Assembly (NCBI RefSeq): GCF_965232525.1
Contig: NZ_OZ246980.1
Span: 3,162,001 to 3,226,000 of the forward strand
Reading direction: 5' to 3'
Source of the DNA: Bauldia sp965232525
Lineage (GTDB): Bacteria; Pseudomonadota; Alphaproteobacteria; Rhizobiales; Kaistiaceae
DNA: 64,000 nucleotides
This document shows, piece after piece, positions 60,060 through 64,000 of the stretch. A model generated the notes under the pieces. It saw only the letters and a list, made by a program, of their open reading frames with translations, ran no database searches and was not told the DNA's origin. The position numbers and the translations under genes are program-made. The number at the start of each line of letters is the position of its first letter. The first letter of the stretch is position 1.

Positions 60060-60767
60060 CTAGTCCAGTTCTTCGATCTTGCCCTTGCTGATTGTAATCC
60101 GTCGGTCCATCCGAGCGGCAAGATCGTGGTTATGCGTCGCGATCAGGGCCGCCAATTTCGACGCTCGGACCAGCTTGGTGAGCCCGTCGAACACGTAACT
60201 CGCGGTCCCCGGATCGAGGTTACCGGTCGGTTCGTCCGCCAGCAGGAGCCGCGGAGCGTTGGCGACCGCACGCGCGATAGCGACGCGCTGCTGCTCGCCC
60301 CCCGACAACTCGGCCGGCCGATGGTCGGCGCGGTCCTTGACCCGCATGTAGGTGAGAAGCTGCAACGCCCGACCCATTGCCACCTTCTTCGGCAGGCCCC
60401 GGATCAGCTGTGGGATCACGACGTTCTCCAGCGCGGAGAACTCGCCGAGCAGGTGATGGAACTGATAGACGAATCCGATCTGCACCCGGCGTATCGCGGT
60501 GCGATCCTTGTCCGAAAGCGCGCTGGCGGGTCGCCCGGAAACGATCACATCGCCGGCATTGGGCTTCTCCAGCAGGCCGGCGATCTGCAGGAGCGTCGAC
60601 TTTCCCGCCCCGGACGGGGCCACCAGGGCCACCAGCTCGCCCGGAAAGATCCGGAGGTCGGCGCCATCGAGCACGACCAGCTTGCGGTCGGCCTGATCGA
60701 ACGACCGTTCGACGCCGGCGAGCCGAAGCGCCGGGCGTGGGGGCCTGCCGGTTTGCGGCGCGTTCAT
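60060..60767 (-). CDS. lolD: lipoprotein-releasing ABC transporter ATPase LolD
   Basis: A 235-residue ATPase that powers release of outer-membrane lipoproteins from the inner membrane to LolA. Walker A is APSGAGKST, the Q-loop region is FVYQFHHLLGEFSALENV (with the LolD hallmark HHLL-EF), signature LSGGEQQRVAIARA, and Walker B LLLADEPTGNLD. The ATG at 60767 overlaps the lolC/E stop (ATGA). Confidence 0.96.
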   Translation of the reverse strand: MNAPQTGRPPRPALRLAGVERSFDQADRKLVVLDGADLRIFPGELVALVAPSGAGKSTLLQIAGLLEKPNAGDVIVSGRPASALSDKDRTAIRRVQIGFVYQFHHLLGEFSALENVVIPQLIRGLPKKVAMGRALQLLTYMRVKDRADHRPAELSGGEQQRVAIARAVANAPRLLLADEPTGNLDPGTASYVFDGLTKLVRASKLAALIATHNHDLAARMDRRITISKGKIEELD

Positions 60768-62119
60768 TCGTAACGGAGCGCTTCGACCGGATCGAGCCGC
60801 GCCGCGCTCCATGCCGGATAGAGCGTCGCCAGAAACGACAGTGCGAGCGCCATGACGATCACGGCAATCGTCTCGCCGGCATTGATCTCGGCCGGAAGCT
60901 GGCTCAGGAAATAGAGCTCCGGCGAGAAGACGTCGGTCTGGAACATGCCGGAAATCCAGCCGCGCAGCGTTTCGATGTTGGCCGATATCGCCAGTCCGAG
61001 CAGGAACCCGGCAATGGTGCCGATCGTACCGATCGACGATCCGATGATGAAGAAGATGCGCATGATCGCGCCGCGGGTTGCACCCATGGTCCGCAGGATG
61101 GCGATCGCGTGGCCCTTTTCCTTCACCAGCATGGTGAGGCCGGAGATGATGTTGAGCGCGGCGATCAGGATGATCAGGCTGAGGATGACGAACATCACGT
61201 TGCGTTCGATCTCCAGCGCCGAGAAGAAGGTGACGTTCCGCTGCTGCCAGTCGGTCAGCAGGATTTGCCGGTCGGCCGCCCGCTCGATTGTCGGCCGCAG
61301 CTCGTCGACGGCGTCGGCATCGTCGAGATAGATCTCGATCGCACTCGCCTCGTCATCGAGGTTGAAGTAGGCCTGCGCCTCCTCGAACGGCAGGAACACG
61401 AAACTCGAATCGTACTCCGACATGCCGATCTCGAAGATCGCGGTCACCGGATACGTCTTGATCTGCGGCGTCACCCCCAGCGGCGTGACGGTCCCGTTGG
61501 GCGAGACCAAAGTCAGGCTGCTGCCGGTGGTCAGGCCCAGCGACGCCGCCAATCGGGTTCCGACCGCGACCCCGCCGGCGTCGGCGAAATCGACCAGACT
61601 GCCGAGCTGGATATTGTCGGATACACCCCGCACGCTCGGGAAGTCGGCATCGCGAATGCCGCGGACCAGAACGCCGCTGGAGTTGTTGGAGCCGCTGGCG
61701 AGCGCCTGCCCTTCGACCAGAGGCACGGCCGAGATCACTCCGTCGACCGCCGCGATCCGCGCCGCCACGGCTTCGTAGTCGGTCAGCTTCGAGTCCATCG
61801 GCTGGACGATCAGGTGGCCGTTGAGGCCGAGGATCTTGTCGATCAACTGCGTCCGGAAGCCATTCATCACCGCCATGACGATGATCAGGGTCGCGACCCC
61901 GAGCATGATCCCGATGAAGGAGAAGCCGGCGATCACCGAGATAAACGCCTCGCGGCGGCGGGCCCTGAGATAACGGCCCGCCAGCATCCACTCGAAGCGC
62001 GAGAACGCGCCGGTGCCAGACGGCAACGGCTTCCGTTTCACCGGCGGGCGGCGAGGCGGCGCCTTTCGCTGCGCGGTGACCGTTTCGTCAACCGGCGGTG
62101 AATCTGTTGATTGCAGCAT
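60764..62119 (-). CDS. lolC: lipoprotein-releasing ABC transporter permease LolC/LolE family
   Basis: A 451-residue MacB/FtsX-type permease. One span is near the N-terminus (ISVIAGFSFIGIMLGVATLIIVMAVMNGF) and three are near the C-terminus, with a large periplasmic domain (about 90-315) between them. The FSRFEWMLAGRYLRARRREAFISVIA start is typical of LolC/E. Only one permease gene is present here instead of the lolC/lolE pair of E. coli, so the complex is probably a homodimer as in other alphaproteobacteria. The ATG at 62119 lies 32 bases inside the 3' end of proS. The first 40 residues are a basic Pro-rich extension. Confidence 0.93.
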   Translation of the reverse strand: MLQSTDSPPVDETVTAQRKAPPRRPPVKRKPLPSGTGAFSRFEWMLAGRYLRARRREAFISVIAGFSFIGIMLGVATLIIVMAVMNGFRTQLIDKILGLNGHLIVQPMDSKLTDYEAVAARIAAVDGVISAVPLVEGQALASGSNNSSGVLVRGIRDADFPSVRGVSDNIQLGSLVDFADAGGVAVGTRLAASLGLTTGSSLTLVSPNGTVTPLGVTPQIKTYPVTAIFEIGMSEYDSSFVFLPFEEAQAYFNLDDEASAIEIYLDDADAVDELRPTIERAADRQILLTDWQQRNVTFFSALEIERNVMFVILSLIILIAALNIISGLTMLVKEKGHAIAILRTMGATRGAIMRIFFIIGSSIGTIGTIAGFLLGLAISANIETLRGWISGMFQTDVFSPELYFLSQLPAEINAGETIAVIVMALALSFLATLYPAWSAARLDPVEALRYE

Positions 62120-63410
62120 CGATCGTCAGCGTCTCTCGTTCGCCGGTCGCACGCCGCTTGACCTCGACCTCACCGGAAGCGATTCCCTTCGGTCCGACAA
62201 TGACCTGCCAAGGCAGGCCGATCAAATCCATTGTCGCGAATTTCGCCCCTGCCCGGTTCTCAACGTCATCGTAAAGGGCTGTGATTCCGGCTTTCGTAAG
62301 GCGATCGTAGATCGTCTCGCAGGCGGCATCGGTCGCGGCATCCCCCGGCTTGAGGTTGATCAGGCCGATCTGGAACGGTGCGACGCTCTCCGGCCAGATG
62401 ATCCCGTCCTCGTCGTGCGAGGCCTCGATGATTGCGCCGACCAGCCGGGAAACGCCAATCCCGTAGGAGCCGCTGTGAACCGGCACCTCGGTTCCGTCTG
62501 GTCCGGCCACCGTGGCTTTCAACGGCGCCGAATACTTGGTGCCGAAGTAGAACACTTGGCCAACCTCGATGCCGCGGGTATGCAGCCGCTTGTCCGAAGG
62601 AACTTCGGCCTCGAACCGTACCGCGTCGTGCACGTCCTCGGTCGCGGCGTAGTAGCCCGACCACGGGGCGACGACCGTATCCAGGTCGCCGTCGTAGTCG
62701 ACGTCCGCCCCCGGCGCGGGAATGTCGAGGACATCGCGATGGCAGTAGACACCGGACTCGCCCGTTTCGGCCAGCACCAGGAACTCGTGGCTAAGGTCGC
62801 CGCCGATCGGGCCCGTTTCCGCCCGCATCGGGATCGCGGTGAGCCCCATGCGCGCGAAGGTGCGCAGATAGGCGACGAACATCTTGTTGTAGGAGACGCG
62901 CGCCGCCGCTTCGTCGAGATCGAACGAATAGGCGTCCTTCATCAGGAACTCGCGACCCCGCATCACTCCGAACCGCGGCCGGACCTCGTCCCGGAACTTC
63001 CACTGGATGTGATAGAGATTGAGCGGCAGCGCCCGATAGGAGCGGATCGCGGAGCGGAAGATGTCGGTCACCATCTCTTCGTTGGTCGGGCCGTAGAGCA
63101 TGTCGCGCTCGTGTCGATCCTCGATCCGCAGCATTTCCCGGCCGTAGTCGTCGTACCGGCCGCTTTCGCGCCAGAGATCCGCTGGCTGGATGGTCGGCAT
63201 CAGGATCTCGATGGCGCCGGCCCGGTTCTGCTCCTCGCGGACGATCTGTTCGATGTTGGCGAGCACCTGCTGACCGAGCGGCAGCCACGAATAGATGCCG
63301 GCGGCCTGTTGCCGGATCATCCCGGCCCGCAGCATCAGCCGATGCGAGACGATTTCAGCTTCCTTCGGCGTCTCGCGGAGGATCGGAAGGAAGTAGCGGG
63401 AAAGGCGCAT
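62088..63410 (-). CDS. proS: prolyl-tRNA synthetase, short form without editing insert
   Basis: A 440-residue class II ProRS of the short alphaproteobacterial form. It has the bacterial-type start MRLSRYFLPILRETPKEAEIVSHRLMLRAG, motif 2 around FRDEVRPRFGVMRGREFLMKDAYSFD, motif 3 around SYGIGVSRLVGAIIEASHDEDGI, and a C-terminal anticodon-binding domain. The INS editing domain (about 180 residues in E. coli ProRS) is missing between motifs 2 and 3. Stand-alone ProXp/YbaK-type factors usually do the editing in such organisms. It heads the proS-lolC-lolD unit. Confidence 0.96.
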   Translation of the reverse strand: MRLSRYFLPILRETPKEAEIVSHRLMLRAGMIRQQAAGIYSWLPLGQQVLANIEQIVREEQNRAGAIEILMPTIQPADLWRESGRYDDYGREMLRIEDRHERDMLYGPTNEEMVTDIFRSAIRSYRALPLNLYHIQWKFRDEVRPRFGVMRGREFLMKDAYSFDLDEAAARVSYNKMFVAYLRTFARMGLTAIPMRAETGPIGGDLSHEFLVLAETGESGVYCHRDVLDIPAPGADVDYDGDLDTVVAPWSGYYAATEDVHDAVRFEAEVPSDKRLHTRGIEVGQVFYFGTKYSAPLKATVAGPDGTEVPVHSGSYGIGVSRLVGAIIEASHDEDGIIWPESVAPFQIGLINLKPGDAATDAACETIYDRLTKAGITALYDDVENRAGAKFATMDLIGLPWQVIVGPKGIASGEVEVKRRATGERETLTIDAAINRFTAG

Positions 63411-63465
63411 CGGCGAAGGAATCCTTGGGGTCTGGCTTGCGCGCGGCAGTCAATCGATCCCGTAC

Positions 63466-63496
63466 CGAAAAAACAAGCCCCGAAACGGCCGGGGGC
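63466..63496 (-). terminator. intrinsic terminator of the M20 hydrolase gene
   Basis: In the minus direction GCCCC and GGGGC form a 5-bp stem around a 10-base loop, followed by a T-rich run (A-tract at 63468-63473 on the plus strand). It lies just after the amidohydrolase stop and before the proS start region. Confidence 0.65.
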
Positions 63497-63513
63497 CGGT
63501 GACGCGCGCTGGT

Positions 63514-64000
63514 TCAGCCTTGGCCGGAATCGTCGGCGAGAGTCCGGACGGTCTCGCTCAGAGCCAGAACGGCGACACCCATGTCATCCGGTTCGACGAA
63601 CTCGAGTGGATTGTGACTGATGCCACCCCGGCAACGCACGAACATCATGCCGATCTCGGTCAGCGAAACCATTGCCTGGCCATCATGTCCGGCACCGGAC
63701 ATCATCGTCACCGGCGGCGCGCCGGTCACCCGTTCGATAGCGCCGCCGATCGCCTTGCCGAGCCGCGGTGCGCAGGTGGCGACCGGTTTTTCATGGACGG
63801 CGTCCATGCTGACCTTGACCCCGCGCCGGTGACCGACGTCGCGAAGATAGTCCCGCACCTCGGCCGCGGCGGTGGTCCGTGACTCGTCGGTCGCGGCGCG
63901 GAGATCAAGGCTGAAGGTCGCGGCTCCGGGGATGACGTTGCTCGCGCCCGGCGACACCTGCAGCGCGCCGACCGTCGCGACACAGGAGTCCGCCGAGCGT
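63514..64000 (-). CDS. M20-family amidohydrolase (allantoate amidohydrolase/HyuC-like), 3' part
   Basis: The last 162 codons of a gene that runs off the window. The frame is open at the edge and reads RSADSCVATVGALQVSPGA, then NVIPGAATFSLDLRAATD. This is the dimerisation/lid domain and C-terminal catalytic segment of M20 Zn-dependent hydrolases such as allantoate amidohydrolase, N-carbamoyl-L-amino acid hydrolase and beta-ureidopropionase. MMSGAGHDGQAM carries the metal-ligand His, and the C-terminal CRGGISHNPLEF is also conserved. Which amide it cleaves cannot be decided from this part. Confidence 0.88.
   Translation of the reverse strand, partial: RSADSCVATVGALQVSPGASNVIPGAATFSLDLRAATDESRTTAAAEVRDYLRDVGHRRGVKVSMDAVHEKPVATCAPRLGKAIGGAIERVTGAPPVTMMSGAGHDGQAMVSLTEIGMMFVRCRGGISHNPLEFVEPDDMGVAVLALSETVRTLADDSGQG

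Noticed and set aside
60377..62101. A 574-codon open frame antisense to lolC/lolD
   Set aside because: Composition is Arg/Asp/His-rich without motifs, and the minus-strand genes are clear.

Overview
The window is chromosomal DNA of a high-GC alphaproteobacterium, most like the Rhodospirillales and related free-living lineages. Four observations point there. The order of housekeeping genes is the usual alphaproteobacterial one. LexA boxes have the GTTC-N7-GTTC form. UDP-2,3-diacylglucosamine hydrolysis is by LpxI. TrpE and TrpG are separate genes, not the TrpEG fusion of many Rhizobiales. No rRNA, tRNA, CRISPR, insertion sequence or prophage gene was seen.

Layout. 1-6978: a fungal-type cytosine deaminase, pdhA and ftsB, a CocE-type secreted hydrolase and eno on the minus strand, then a DUF1835 protein and an RBBP9-type hydrolase. 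7004-13847: kdsA, then an accessory islet of five genes (lipoprotein, membrane protein, glyoxalase-like protein, YfbK-type VWA protein, methyltransferase) where kdsA would normally follow pyrG closely. 13854-25241: pyrG, secG, tpiA (minus), then ppiD-like, trpE, trpG, trpD, trpC, a GNAT gene, moaC and moeA (plus). 25310-30517: a CUT1-type carbohydrate ABC importer with an IclR regulator, inserted between moeA and lexA. 30527-30640: a relic of a second moeA allele, stranded on the lexA side of that insert. 30783-43426: lexA, comEC, glnS, a GNAT gene, gltX, gltA, then lpxB-lpxI-lpxA-fabZ-lpxD. 43485-53423: bamA-rseP-dxr-cdsA-uppS-frr-pyrH-tsf-rpsB, transcribed from rpsB towards bamA. 53675-64000: a cytochrome P450, replicative dnaE, a very small SOS-controlled membrane peptide gene, a small secreted protein, a lytic transglycosylase, lolD, lolC/E, proS and the 3' part of an M20 amidohydrolase.

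How the genes work together. Most of the window builds the envelope and makes protein. The rpsB-to-lpxB block couples ribosome assembly and recycling (rpsB, tsf, frr) to undecaprenyl phosphate, phospholipid and isoprenoid precursors (uppS, cdsA, dxr), outer-membrane assembly (bamA, rseP) and lipid A (lpxD, fabZ, lpxA, lpxI, lpxB). kdsA, lolD and lolC/E add KDO supply and lipoprotein export. trpE-G-D-C and moaC-moeA are compact biosynthetic units with start-stop overlaps.

Most interesting points. (1) A 32-residue single-pass membrane peptide (58591-58689) lies behind a TTGACA promoter whose spacer holds a perfect LexA box. In size, topology and control it resembles Caulobacter SidA, the SOS-induced division inhibitor, and it sits just upstream of dnaE. 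(2) The moeA relic differs from the intact moeA mainly by synonymous changes, so it diverged as a working gene before it was truncated. (3) Ribosomal protein S2 carries a C-terminal linker plus a helix-hairpin-helix domain, and its leader can form mutually exclusive hairpins.
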